Assembly: GCA_036924285.1 (NCBI GenBank)
Contig: JAYKYS010000015.1
Location: 7,254,001 to 7,318,000 of the forward strand
Reading direction: 5' to 3'
Source of the DNA: Asterella californica
Taxonomy: Eukaryota; Streptophyta; Marchantiopsida; Marchantiales; Aytoniaceae
DNA: 64,000 nt
In this document: one piece after another, positions 1 through 11,236 of the stretch
How the letters are laid out: the number at the start of each line of letters is the position of its first letter
Position numbering within the stretch: position 1 is the first letter of the stretch
Notes under the pieces: model-generated
Databases searched by the model: none
Seen by the model: only the letters and a program-made list of their open reading frames with translations
Told to the model about the DNA's origin: nothing
Position numbers and translations under genes: made by a program

Positions 1-1351
1 GTAGTCTGGGCCATTCTCTAGGCCTACCATCACATGCTTTCACTAAAGCATGAACAATAGAAGGGTGTCCTCGTTCACTCTTACCGATATCCTCTGGATT
101 CATAGCAGTAGTAAGTCGAAGCTTTACTCCATAACGAGCAAAAAACTCTTTCACTTCAGCGCCTCTCAACTCGTCTCTATCTGCACGTAATCTCCCAACC
201 GATCCATAACGACAGATGATATCTTCAAGCACGAACCTGCAGATATTCTCTGTAGTCTTCGTCCGTAGTGCTCGTCCCTCCATATAGTTGGAGAGATCCT
301 CTCGAGCCAACACCAAGTAACGCATCCCCCATAACCCCGGTGGCATCATCACAAGATCAAGAACCCACTGAAAATGGATACTAGGTGGATAAGTAGGTAC
401 AAGTCCATCTCTGTAACGGACCTTAGAGTAGAACTGGCAGTGCAGACACGATCCAACAAAGTCCACCACGTCTTGATACAAACCCTTCCACCAATAACGC
501 TCCTTCAGCTTTGTGTATGTAGTCCAGACTCCACGGTGTCCAGCCCACAAGGTGTCATGAAACTCTTTCAGCAGATTCAGCTTCGTCGGTTGATCATCCA
601 CTACTCTAGCAAGCATTCCATCTCTTCTTTTCGGACGTTTCCACAGATAACCTTCATGTAGAAGATAACTGTACGCCTTCCGTCTGACCTCCTTGAACTC
701 TGCATCACTCCATCCTTCTCTCCTGGATAACGAACTCAGATAAAATCCAATCTCACGGAACTTTTCTAAGTAGAACTCCTCATTGAACGGCAGTGGTTCC
801 AAGTCTGAAGTCTGCTGACCAACTTGGCACCAAACGTCTCTCTTCTCTTCATCCTCCACTTCTGCAAACATCTCATCCTCATCTGTATAACGAGCCCTAG
901 ACAACATATCTGCAACTGAATTGTCCTTCCCTGCTATATGTTTTAGCTCAGGGTTCAGACTCCGGACATAAGCAATCCATCGCAGCATTGCTATGTCTGG
1001 TGTATTGCAGTTTGCTATCATACCCAACAAAGGCAAACAATCTGTTTCTAGTATTACACGAGCTCCTATCAAGAACTCTCGATCTACCTTCATAGCAGTA
1101 ACAGCTCTCCACAACTCATGCTTCACTTGAGGATAGTTACGCTGTCTATCTGTTAAGATCCGAGCTCCAAACCTTGAAACAAACCGCACACCTTCCGCAT
1201 CTTCTTGACCAATTGCTCATCCAATCGCCTTTGGACTCGTATCAACAATCAATACCACAGGTCTCTCGCTCTCATAGCTAAGCCTCCTTAGTATGGGTGG
1301 AGACTTCAGAATCTCCTTCAGCTGCTCCATCGTCTCATGATGTTCTTGCCG
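1..1351 (-). pseudogene. gypsy RNase H and integrase region (partial)
   Basis: The frame that holds the RT continues here. After the stop at 1352-1354 comes the RT/RNase H connection and an RNase H start (residues VDTSPKAIG), then a second stop at 1217-1219 where related elements have Trp. From 1216 down to base 1 the frame is open. It shows the RNase H segment LRWIAYVRSLNPELKHIAGK with the following DNSVADMLSR, then an integrase HHCC zinc finger around 490-580 (GHRGVWTTYTK, YWWKG, CLHCQ), then the catalytic core: Asp in WVLDLVMMP, Asp in LRADRDELRG and Glu in NPEDIGKSERGH. The core is cut off by the window edge. The three acidic residues are present, so the integrase looked functional until recently, while the RNase H has been interrupted. 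Confidence 0.8.
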
Positions 1352-2973
1352 TCAAGTAAACCTCCTTCCCTTTCTCAGAAGTGCATACAGAGGCTCGGCA
1401 ATGTGTGCATAATGAGGAATACTCACACGAAAGAACACACAAGCTCCCAAGAACCGTCGAACCTCAGTGATGTTGGTGCAGTCAGCTATCCTTGCTATAG
1501 CATCTACCTTCTCTGGGTTCGGACGTCTCCCAAAAGTACCACACAAATGATCCACCACCACAATCTCTGACATACCAAAACGAGATTTGGTACTTGATAG
1601 AGTGAGGTGTACCTCCTCCAAACGCATCAGAATCTTCTCCACATCCCGAATGTGGTCTGCAACGAACTTTCTGCAACCATCAGAAGTCACAGCTTCGTCC
1701 TTGTCTTCCACCTTGCCTTTCATGAGAATATCATCCAGAAACGGAATAGTGACCTCAGGTACAAACTCTCGTAACACCTTATGCATCGCATTCTGCATAT
1801 GGGCTACTGAGTTTGTTGCACCCTGAGGAAGAGTACACATCCGCATCAACCCCAAAGGTGTACGCATGGTAGTCAAGTCTCTACTCTCCAAAGCAAGCTG
1901 AAATTGATCATAACCTGAAAACAGATCTCCAATAGAATAGATTGACCTTCCAGCAAATGCCTCAGCTACTTCATCAACCATAGGTCCTGTCCCGCCGTTT
2001 CGAATCGTGATGTTGTTGGCAGGCTGCAAGTCTTGGATGAAGCGCAAAGTTCTTGTCTTCTTAGGTACTGTGAACCATCGGCTAGAGTACGGAGCCATAG
2101 TGATTCAAGAATACCCATCTGCATCCTCTCCTTCAGTAACTCAATCACCTTCGGTAGCAAGGCACGAGGGACTGGAATCGGTTTCAAGTCTCAGGGTACG
2201 TGAGTAACAGTGAAGATAACCATCGGAGCTATCACACTAGGATCCACACAACCTATCTCTTCAGCCGAGAAAGAAAATGCCTTACCATGACTAACTATCA
2301 TCTGTTCAAAAGCTCGTTTCTCCTCTTCAGTCAAGAAGCCACCCCCTCCTATCTGGAGCTGCTCGAGTGTCTCTTGAGTAAACTTGTGTCCTATCTGTGT
2401 AGGATCTCTAAGCACAGGCTCAGCAGCCGCTAACTCCATCTGTTGCTGAGAATCAACAGGTAACTGAGTCGCCACAGGTCTCACCTTCCTCGCTACAGCT
2501 TTATACTTGGCGTGTACTTCCGCTTCCTGATGTAAGTCACACCAACAGATTGCATCCTTCCATCCATTCTCCAGTCTCGGATGAGGACAATACCGCAAGT
2601 ACGAGACAATCTCCTCATAGACTTCACGAGAATGGATGGGGATCACCACCCTACCTCTCATCTGTTCCATCAACCTATCTACATCATCCAGCCAACGAAC
2701 AAAAGACTGTACACCTACAAACTCCTCATAAACACCAGAAATCATCTCATCTTTCCTCAGAACTCCTGTACAACGCAGATTTGTTGCACATCTCTCCATC
2801 TGCCTTCTACTCTTCTCAATCAAATCCTCTATCCGCGTGAACTCACTCCAATCATCAGAACTGAAAGCCATCAAACCAGATTTCCAACTATGTACAGTAG
2901 AACTATTTTCTAAATCTTGAGCAGCCTTTCCATCAGCCTCCTGTGATCCCTCAGGCTGCTCAAGCGAGATCAT
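1352..2973 (-). pseudogene. gypsy reverse transcriptase with upstream linker
   Basis: The upstream part (2191-2973) is a charged linker that ends in VIFTVTHVP. A stop at 2191-2193 replaces the Trp usual in this family, and the same frame resumes with DLKPIPVPRALLPK. A frameshift near 2100 separates this from the main RT block (2098 down to 1355), which carries RFIQDLQPAN, IYSIGDLFSGYDQFQLA (catalytic Asp), PLGLMRMCTLPQGATNSVAH and the active-site box IPFLDDILMKG. The box has Leu before the two aspartates rather than the common Tyr-x-Asp-Asp. The tail EVRRFLGACVFF is the usual RT thumb/connection motif. Frameshift plus stops make this a pseudogene. Confidence 0.85.
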
Positions 2974-3104
2974 AGTAGCAGTAGATCCATCACTCTCGCT
3001 ATCTTGTCCTACGAGAGTGGTTTCTGAAAACCCTTACTCCTACAGATAGGAGAATCCGTCAAGGTCTGTCGATTTCGTTCGTGGTTCGTACGAACGGTCA
3101 GAAA

Positions 3105-4319
3105 CTACACAGAACGTCTATCATCTAGACTACGGATCCTAGCATAATGAGATCCGTCATCCATCACCTTGGTCTCCATTCTAACTGCAGTGATGTAAGG
3201 CTGACCAAGAATCACAGGATATGAAGCAGAAGATTGCACGAAGAAGTGCTGATCTATATCACCTATCTTCACCTTCACGTTAGGACAAGCGCCGTATAGC
3301 TCACCTTTCTGGTTGTTTGCAGCACGTAACACCCAACCATGGTTCAGCTCGATAGACCACTGACCTCTCTCGTACACCTCCCGTGACATGATGTTGATCT
3401 CAGATCCGTGATCAACCAACGCAGCAACAAGTTCAGGTAAACTCCCAAGGCGAACTCGTGCAGCAGTCGTAGCACGAGCTCAATGTCTTTTTCTGAAGTC
3501 ACTATCACTAGCTGGACTCTCCTCACCAACTTCCTCATCGTCGAACTCAATAGTGTTTGTATCAGCAACTAACGCTTCTTGCTGGTAGCCATGGCCATCA
3601 ACTTCCTGAAAATGCACCTTTCCAAACTCTGCATCGTTCACAGAAGCTCCTACCACATCTATCATTTGGCTTTCTACTTGTTCAGACATCACATGTCTCT
3701 TGCGCTTGATGATGTCGATGATCAGTTCGTGAAACTCCCTCTTTGCAATACCAAGAACTTCCCAGAGAGAAAACTCGATTCGTGCATCCAGTATTCTTTG
3801 CTCCAAGATGCTCTTCAGATCAGTAGAAGTCTCAATATCGGCTGCCAACTTGTAAGCCGGTCCCTTTTCCTTCTCTTGGACAATAAACCGCCTACCAACA
3901 GTCGTTGGCTCCTGCTGGGATCTCTGCACGTCCTCCATAGGACCTGGTGCAGGTGGAGGAGCTGTAGAAGTAGACGGGATGTCCTCAGGAAGAGCCGCTC
4001 GTCTCCTTGTGACTCTGCGTCTATCCCCAGTCTCCTCAGGAACTCCAATATCAAGTTCAGAGGCTTCTCGTCGCCTCTTTTCTTCCACAGAAGCATCCTG
4101 CCAATGAACGTGTCTATCTACATCCAGGAATGCTCTGATAGAAGCAGCATCTACAGGGTCTCCCCATCCTGTGACCCTACGAATAGACTCGGCTCCTCTC
4201 TTCAGTATCTTAGAAGGAACTGGAGCCACACTCTTCTCAGCAGTCCTATCTAGCAATATAGGACTAGAAGAGACCTCAATATGCCCAGCATATATATCAG
4301 AATTTACCAGCGGTGCCAT
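3105..4319 (-). pseudogene. gypsy linker and retropepsin-like protease
   Basis: From 4319 the frame encodes a hydrophilic linker of about 280 residues rich in Arg/Glu/Pro and without a domain I recognise. It is broken by a TGA stop at 3480-3482 and continues in the same frame into a protease. The protease has LVDHGSEINIMS as its active-site strand: Asp is present, but the usual D-S/T-G triad is D-H-G here. A later ILGQPYI matches the second retropepsin signature (ILG-x-P). The segment ends at a TAG at 3105-3107. The frame lies one base away from gag upstream and from the pre-RT linker downstream, so at least two indels have occurred. Confidence 0.7.
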
Positions 4320-4465
4320 TAACCGCAGCAGTCGCAACAATCTGAGGTAGACTCCTCATGCCTCCTCGCCCAAACTGTGTGCTCAACGGCTCCAGTAGAA
4401 GAAAGGTGCAGCCTACCATTCTGATAGCGAACCACACCATCTCGCAAAGCAACTGTGAGCTCTTG

Positions 4466-5541
4466 ACAGTCTCCTCGGAAATGATCAGGACTGCCACACC
4501 AAATACATCTACGAACCGGAGCTCCTCCTGGACGTACAGCACAAGCGCCGGTGGCTGCTCTCTCTGCAATCCAGCTAACTCTACCTTCAGCTCTCGCATC
4601 TGCTGAATTAGGTCTTCAATCTGGTTCTGTTGACCATGGTTCTCCGCAGGTCTCTGAACAAGTGCCCTTTGTGCCGGAGCTGACACAACTGGCATCAAAG
4701 GAACTGCAGCTGGGACAACAGGTCTGGGAGCAGGGGCCAAAGGCTGCTGTACTTGAGGAGCAACATAAGGTGGAGTGACTACTTCTGCAAGCGGACGTCC
4801 TCCCACAGCCACTCTTCCCCTCCTCTGTCTTGTCAGTACAGCCACAGCATCCTCAACTCTCCCCCAATCCATAGTAACACCTCCCTCAGTAGATCGATCA
4901 GCCAACATAAAACACAACCGATCTACCGTAGCATCATCGGTAGCTTGCAGGAAAAGCTCTGTTCTCCTATCATCTAGGGTTATTCGCTCTAGAGTTGAGA
5001 GTTGCCGGTATCTCCGATCAAACTCTCTCAGCAACTCACTCAGGCTCATCATACGACCAGGTTGCTGCTCAACCCAGTCCAGAAATGTCCTTCTAATAAC
5101 TCTCTCTGAATCCTCCTCAAGAAACTCCTCTCGAAGAGATCGCTCAAAACTCATCCAGATTCCAAGATTTCTTCTCTGTACATCCCTAACTTGGTCCCGC
5201 AACTCAGGAATGACAGCTAACTCAAAACTTGCTATCATCTCAGCATCAGTAACCCTAACCAGCTCCATCTCTCCTCTATACTCATGCATATATATAGAAA
5301 TATCTCTTCCTTCAAACCTTACACACATATTCACTATCGTTTGCAAAGCCTTGGTGGATTTTAACTCACCCCCTCCAACGATTGGATGCTGTTGGACCAA
5401 GGCCGCAAGCGTCTTCAGAATCTCAGCCGTATCCAGACCAGGTACAGAGGTCGCTGCAGTCACAGGTGCTACAGACGGTGCTGCAGTAGACGTAGATGCA
5501 GCAGCCGTAGAAGTAGCAGCAGTAGCGCTCTTGCGATCCAT
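4466..5541 (-). pseudogene. gypsy gag with CCHC zinc knuckle
   Basis: The likely ATG is at 5539-5541 (MDRKSATAAT), followed by an Ala/Thr/Ser/Pro-rich head and a helical gag core (for example FLDWVEQQPGRMMSLSELL and ITLDDRRTELFLQATDD). A Gln/Pro-rich stretch follows, then a coiled-coil-like segment (QIEDLIQQMRELKVELAGL). The zinc knuckle C-x2-C-x4-H-x4-C (CIWCGSPDHFRGDC) sits at 4466-4507 in a frame shifted by one base relative to the gag core, so an indel lies between about 4510 and 4560. The core aligns block by block with the plus-strand remnant at 27.8-28.9 kb (for example LLDWIERQPRRTMGLNEFI there). Confidence 0.85.
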
Positions 5542-5593
5542 CTTCTCTCCTTGTAGTAAACCCAACCTTCTCAATCAATCACCCCAAGAGCTC

Positions 5594-5608
5594 TCAGTGG
5601 AAGCACCA
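5594..5608 (-). other. putative primer binding site of the gypsy element
   Basis: On the minus strand the sequence TGGTGCTTCCACTGA lies two bases after the presumed LTR end (CTCTACA) and about 50 bp before gag. Beginning with TGG it fits the CCA end of a tRNA. The same block recurs with one change at the equivalent place of the second gypsy element (27,750). I did not assign the tRNA species. Confidence 0.55.
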
Positions 5609-5610
5609 GA

Positions 5611-6920
5611 TGTAGAGTTGAGAGTTTTCCTCGGGAAGGGCGAACCTTCTGGCTGTGATATGAGCTTGAAGGCTGTGTTCAATCTACTCAAGGAAGCGTT
5701 GGGCTTCAGGCTGTGGCTGGTTTACTCAAAGGGATAGGCTTCAGGTCTCAAGGTGATACTGAAAACACTCATATAAGTCTCTTGGCTCTTCTGCTATGTT
5801 CAGGAAGCAAAGTTCAGGCTTAACTAGCAATGATAAGATCATATGACGAACTTTGACACTCAGGATTGAGACATATGTGAAGGTTCAGACTTCAGAACTC
5901 CTCCTACATGTCAATGAGGTCCTACTGGATACACCTACAAAGTTTCAGCTTCAGATCAATTCAGAGCACTAAGATATGAGGAGAAACTTTCTGAGTAGAG
6001 AAATTACGGTAATTTCTGGTACCCAAACAGCTGTTTCGACCTAGAACAAAGAATTGGCTTGATCACTTTGGGAAATTCTTACAGGATTTGCAGTACACAG
6101 CTTGATGAACACTCCTGTGAAGTTGGGCCTCCTGATTCCACACAGAACTCCAGATCTCGCTCTCTGAAGTTGCTGCTCTAGATTGAGAGCTTTTCAGATC
6201 CCCTATTCTTCAGCGGCCGCCCTGAATTACTCAGTAACTCAAATCACTTGAAACTTGTTTTGAAAGTCGTAGCCCGACTGACAGTGAACGCAACCACGAA
6301 GGTTTGAAGCGATTTCCTCAATTCTGCTGCAATTGGCACTCAAAACCCCAAAATCAACAAAAGTGATGCAGTTTTGGCACAATCCGAACTTCAATTGGGC
6401 ATAACTCCCTGTTTATTGATCCAAATCCATCGAAAATTTCACTGACAGTGCTTGGCTCGACGAGCTCTATCTCCCTGTGCTCTCAGATTTCGCAGTGTCC
6501 TCACCAAATCCTCGAAATCCACTCTAGAGCTCTGTTTCTAAACTTAGAGTTTTACAAAAGACAAAAATGGACCAATGGGAGTTCATAGCTCCATTTGGTT
6601 GTCATTTTGTGCCTTAAACTACCTGGTAACTTATCTACACTCATAGGCTACCACGTCAAGCCCCCTAGAGTGCCAGCATAAAACTTAAACTATCTAAAAC
6701 GACAGGCAGCCCCGAAAAGTAACTTAAATCAGCTAGAAAGCGTGCATGGGTGACACGCAAATACAACCCATGAGCTTAAACACTATCAACATGGTAATCA
6801 ACCTACTAAGACTCAAAATATATAACATCTTCCAAAAATGGACTTCTCTGAGGTCTTAACTTTACTCAGAGAGACTAACGCTTGACAGAGAAGTGAATCA
6901 TTTACTATGTGAAATGATTC
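5611..6920 (-). repeat. putative 5' LTR and leader of the gypsy element
   Basis: The plus-strand sequence starts TGTAGAG next to the primer site, matching an LTR end (TG..CA) read on the minus strand. No ORF of interest is present. A minus-strand TATA-like box (TTATATATTTT) lies near 6,813-6,824, which would place the transcript start inside this block. The right boundary is a guess, because the partner LTR is outside the window and no target duplication can be read. Confidence 0.45.
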
Positions 6921-8460
6921 ACATCACGATAACGCTCGACTTAATTACTTATTAATCCACACGTACCAGATTTGCCGTCGTGGTTACCGTTGACCATGTT
7001 GCTCACATCGTCGAAATAGTTCAATAGTCCGTCTGACGCGATCGGTACTTCTATCTGAATGTCTTGTCAGGTTGCCCCAATGGTTGAGTGTATTGTAGTC
7101 TGCAGGCAACGGACCCGAGTGCGTGAACATAATGTGTGAATTCATCTTTGTATGTGAGGTCGTGCAATCTAGCGATACTGTATGAATTCATCGTTGTTGT
7201 CATCGTTGTCATTGTCACTAGTTGTTCCAAACACTTTCTTTCTACGAGCAGTGGTGAGCAAGAAGCATCTCGTTGTGAGCGAGTGAGTGCGCGAGCTTAT
7301 GATTTATTGTGGATTTGAGGATTTCATAGCACGGATTTGCAGATTTCCAATCTCAAATGACACGTGTCAAGATGTATTAATTTATGTGACTCCATTCATT
7401 ATCAGTAAACTCAAATGATGAACGAGTATACTCCACATTAAAAGGACTATGCAAATGATTTCCTTTCATTTTTTCTAATTCTACAATCATCTCTATTGGA
7501 AATATTAATTCTCAAATTTCATGTATGGCTTGTTGTGAAAGTGATGTGATTTTCATAACATTCTATGAGTGAAACGCAAAATGTTTGGATCAATGCACCT
7601 AGTTGACAGTTTGAACAACTTTTCATATTTCTATCTTTAACTAATGATTGTGTCAATGTGAATCCATGGAATTTGTCTAAATATTGTTAAGATATCTTAA
7701 CCAAGCATGTAGAAGAAAAGCTTACATAAGAATATTATTCTTTCTTAATATCAACTTATCATGATAGCCCAAGAGACTTTAGTAACAAATAAAACATATA
7801 TTTTTTGCCCATCAACCATCGAATAAATGTCCAATTGCAGAACTCATTTGCAACGGAGAAAAGTTGTTTCACAACTAACTATTATTTATTCTTAGTTTAT
7901 GTCATTCTCCACGATCAACACTTGTATTCATATAATCTTGATAGTTACGTATCAACAATAGAGCAGTCGTTATTAATCAGTATTGAAAAGAAGTTGAATA
8001 GTTATCTTATAGATCTTTTGATTTTGAAATTTCTACCAATTTCTCCAGCAAAATTTTGATGAAGTTCTCAATCGTCCTATTCTTGGTTGTGTTATATCAA
8101 AATAGCACCGCTGTGTTGTGACTTTATCTTTCGGATATAACAATTCACGAATAAGAGATGAAACATATCACATATATTAATCAGAAAATGTACTTAATAA
8201 GTTAATCTTATTTAACTAAGTCAACATATGATGGGAGGAGAATCAAGTGAAAGTATAAATCATAAAACTGAACGAACGATTGAGTCTCAGATGCTCCTCG
8301 ATAAGTTGCATCAAGGCGAACAGTCGCATGGTCTTGCTCTGGTGATAGCATTGCGTGTCTCAAATCTATGCATAGTGAACAAGATCGCTCACTCGCTCAT
8401 GACGATGAAAGATGAATCACTCGCTCACTTTGCAGAGTGCTTTTGACTTAAGAGCAAGTT
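6921..8460. other. AT-rich intergenic DNA, no gene seen
   Basis: Only short ORFs without similarity to families I know. From about 7,320 the composition becomes strongly AT-rich. The stretch just before 8,461 may be the upstream part of a decayed copia gag, but I cannot align it. Confidence 0.4.
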
Positions 8461-9057
8461 AGGCAAAGACAGAGGAAGCAGTATCAAAGGCAGAGGCGCT
8501 TCTTCTAACAGAGGTCAGTCTCAACAACAGCCTCAAGGTAGAGGTGAAGCAAATACATGTTTCTGCCAATATTGCATAAACAAGTGTCATTTATAGCGGA
8601 GCTGCTTCCAAGAAATAGTAAGCAAGTTCAACAACATTCGAACTATGCTTCAGTGGATGATCTTTATTTCGATAGAAGTCTATTCACCATGCAGCATGAG
8701 ATGGGAGTGATGACAAAACGTGAACACAGAGCCTCGATCGATATCACTATCATCAAATACTTTCGTGAAAACATCCAACAAATTGTCCACTTCACAATCA
8801 ATACTCTTTGTTGGATGGATCGTATCATCCACTTCTTATGCGTCTTGTTGGATATCGTGAATGTCAGAGCAGATGTCCTTATCATTACACACATTATAAC
8901 ATTAAACACCCTCAATCTGAGCAAGTTCGTGACATTTCATTCTCTCGAAAACATACTCAATGATATGCCTAACAAAAGTAGAAGCATATACTTCTTACAT
9001 GTTGCTACATCGAGATCCTTTGTACCCATATCTCGTCTAACGAAAGTAGAAGCATAG
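8461..9057 (+). pseudogene. copia-type gag/protease remnant (decayed)
   Basis: A Gly/Arg/Gln-rich stretch (KGRGASSNRGQSQQQPQGRG) is followed at 8,564-8,605 by a CCHC zinc knuckle (CQYC, then His, then Cys with C-x2-C-x4-H-x4-C spacing) interrupted by a TAG. This is the usual end of a Ty1/copia gag. The downstream 450 bp stays open in another frame but shows no clear protease or integrase motif. It is the only copia piece here on the plus strand. Confidence 0.45.
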
Positions 9058-9087
9058 ATATGATAAACTCAAACACAAGATCTGCCG

Positions 9088-9255
9088 AACCCTAATTCAT
9101 TTCGGACAATACGCAGATCACAAGTGGGAAAAGCAACGAAGATCCTTACTGCAAAAATTTATCACAAACACCAAATCCTAATTCGTCCAAACAATTCAGT
9201 ATCTGACAACACGTAGATTGCAAGCGGGAAAAGCAACGAAGACCTTAACTACACG
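9088..9255. repeat. imperfect tandem duplication, about 85 bp unit
   Basis: Two diverged copies share blocks such as CCTAATTC, a TCTGAC/CGCAGAT-like middle and GGGAAAAGCAACGAAGA (at about 9,127 and 9,225). It lies between two copia remnants and may be leader or LTR debris. Confidence 0.5.
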
Positions 9256-9357
9256 ATGCAAAATTGATGCCCATCTCAAATCAACGCTACTCCAATCTCG
9301 AGAGTCCTTCGACTCTCATGAGATTTTGTCCTAATCTACGGAGGCACGCTGTGCTAA

Positions 9358-9944
9358 TCATCTTTCATCATACATCTCCTCTGATGCCAACATAAGCACC
9401 AGCTCATCAAAGGTGAGATATGTATCTTTTACAGCAATGGAAGTTTCGAAGGGCTTGTATTCCTTGCCAAGCCCTTGAATGGTGTGGAGTATAAAGTCAT
9501 CATCTTCAACCTTGACTCCAATACTGCTTAGCTGCTCAACCAAATCTCTGATTTCATACACTAATCAGATATGCTCAGAGATCCCTTCTTGATCTGCAAC
9601 AACTGTTGTTTAAGCTGCAACTTGCGGACCTCAGTAGATGTCTGGAAGACATTTGGCAGTGCATCCCAAACCCCTTTAGAGATATCAATGGACTGTATGT
9701 ATGGAAACATGGAGGGTGACACACACAATGTAATGTAGTGAATCATCTGTTGAGTCCGTTTGTTCCACTTAGCAAAATCTGGATATCTGTCTATTCCAGG
9801 TGGCTTCTAGTCTACATCTGTAACAAGAGCAAACAATCCTTGATCTTTCAAGAAGGCAGTGATTCTGTACTTCCATATGGTGTAGTTGTTCTTGATGAGA
9901 ACTTCTCTAGTAATCCCGGAGAAGGTGTCCACCTTGCCGCTCAT
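9358..9944 (-). pseudogene. copia gag remnant (element B)
   Basis: The start codon is at 9,942-9,944 and opens MSGKVDTFSGITREVLIKNN, followed by YTIWKYR. The sequence then runs through KGVWDALPNVFQTST, KLQLKQQLLQIKKGSLSISD and, after a one-base deletion near 9,558, DLVEQLSSIGVKVEDDD and FILHTIQGLGKEYKPFETS. It is collinear with the gag of the complete copia element at 14.6-15.5 kb and clearly related, but not the same copy. It stops at about 9,358, before the Gly/Arg-rich tail and zinc knuckle. With the primer site and LTR on its right, this is the 5' end of a minus-strand copia element whose remainder is lost. Confidence 0.8.
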
Positions 9945-10320
9945 TACAAAAGACTGACAGACTTAGAAGCTGTCACAACTATCAAATCCCTAAAACAACT
10001 CTCCGGAAAGTTCCAAGCTGTCAAGGTCTAAATCGAAACAAAAACACCCTAAAGTGCAATTTGAGACTGAGTGCTTGAAAGCTGCGTCAAACTGAAAAAT
10101 CAGTCGAACGTGGCTGAACAGAAGTAGACTACTAAATTCTTGGGTTTTCTCTCCTCAAATCACGAGAAAAAATCATCTAGTGCCTCAAGAACGCATTTGA
10201 AACCTAAAAGTGGTCAAACATGGACCAAAATCAAAAAAGAAAAAATTCTTTCAGACCTACAAACAGCCACGTACCACCCTTTGCAAGAACAGGACCTCAT
10301 ATCCTCTCACATCACTCTCC

Positions 10321-10333
10321 GTCTCTTATACCA
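10321..10333 (-). other. primer binding site of copia element B
   Basis: Minus-strand TGGTATAAGAGAC directly abuts the LTR end (TCTAACA). It matches the first six bases of the initiator-Met tRNA site (TGGTATCAGAGC) seen in the other copia elements here, with later differences. Confidence 0.6.
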
Positions 10334-10535
10334 TGTTAGAATCCATAAGGCTGTGCAAGAAGAAGAAAGTAGCGGAGGATCATCAGTCCCTCTTGTATAT
10401 ATAGATGAAAGTACAAAGAAGGAGGTAAACTAGGATTGGATCCCCACACTTTAAAAGGTCATACTACAAACCTAACTATGAACTAACTGCGAAGGTTACC
10501 AACATGATAACCACTAGCTTTCACAGTCATCAACA
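10334..10535 (-). repeat. 5' LTR of copia element B
   Basis: The plus strand begins TGTTAGAATCC next to the primer site and a TG..CA block can be closed at TCATCAACA. This gives an LTR of about 202 bp with ends TGTT/AACA. The right end is inferred from the terminal motif only, since there is no partner copy. Confidence 0.5.
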
Positions 10536-10946
10536 CTTCTTCTGATGGTAGCTTACACAAGTTCGATACTATCATCGTACGGTAGTATCAAACTTCTGTC
10601 ATGTGCCAGATAATACAGCGTGCTGCTAGCTAGAGGCTTACCATACTGAATTCAGCAACCAGCTGTATATATAACCACGGCAGGAATTCGAACATAGCTC
10701 ACGTACCTGCTTGGTAATACACTACGTACATAGTACGCTAACCGCTTGAAGAGAGTCAATGCCCAGTCCAGCCTCGAGAGGACGCAACCACGAGACCGAT
10801 TTTGACGATGCCGACTGTACATACATATAACATGCCTTGCCATGAAAAAATACTGCGAAGTATCAGAATGTAATCTGATTCAGAGAATCCGAAGAAGGCT
10901 TAGCTTGTTGCAGTTGCCATCGTCTGCACCTGAGTGAGTATATATC
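10536..10946. other. spacer, nothing recognised
   Basis: About 400 bp between two copia elements with no convincing coding or structural signal. It ends with the left target duplication ATATC (10,942-10,946) of the complete copia element. Confidence 0.5.
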
Positions 10947-11236
10947 TGTCACGATGTATGGCAGCAAGAATCCAATTCATAGCACCACTCCAACAGGGGA
11001 GGAAAACCTTCTAACAAGGAAGGAGGCTCTCGCAGCCTTCACAAGAGGAAGAAAAGAAGGAACAGAGTATCACTAAAGAGACTGACTTGGAGGCAGAGCC
11101 CCTTCTCAATATATAGGGAGAGTCAAAAGACTTTTGGGGTTGGGTCTCCGTAACATAGTTGTGCCCAAAGTCTTACAGGACTTGTGCCCAAAGTCTTACA
11201 AGACTTCAGGAGCTTGTACTACTACGCATGTCAACA
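10947..11236 (-). repeat. 3' LTR of copia element A
   Basis: 290 bp, TGTCACG at the left and GTCAACA at the right. It contains a minus-strand TATA-like box (CTATATATTG, about 11,108-11,118) shared with the other LTR. It retains a TCAAAAGACTTT-type segment that the 5' LTR lacks. Confidence 0.95.

Larger units (their letters stand above)
1..6920 (-). mobile_element. Ty3/gypsy LTR retrotransposon, decayed, 3' end beyond window
   Basis: Reading the minus strand, the order is 5' LTR (right), primer site, gag with a CCHC zinc knuckle, a long linker, retropepsin-like protease, reverse transcriptase, RNase H and integrase, which is the Ty3/gypsy order. The integrase continues to base 1, so the rest of the element and its 3' LTR are outside the window. 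The polyprotein is split by several frameshifts and by at least four stops that replace conserved tryptophans, so this copy is not autonomous. The right-hand limit is approximate because no second LTR is available for comparison. A related but divergent gag on the plus strand at 27.8-29.0 kb belongs to the same broad clade. Confidence 0.85.

Noticed and set aside
8228..8446. 72-codon ORF as the N-terminal part of a copia gag
   Set aside because: Only the segment from 8,461 onward shows gag features; the earlier part aligns with neither of the two copia gags in the window.
9738..10031. Plus-strand 97-codon ORF
   Set aside because: It is the antisense of the copia B gag N-terminus, which aligns clearly on the minus strand.
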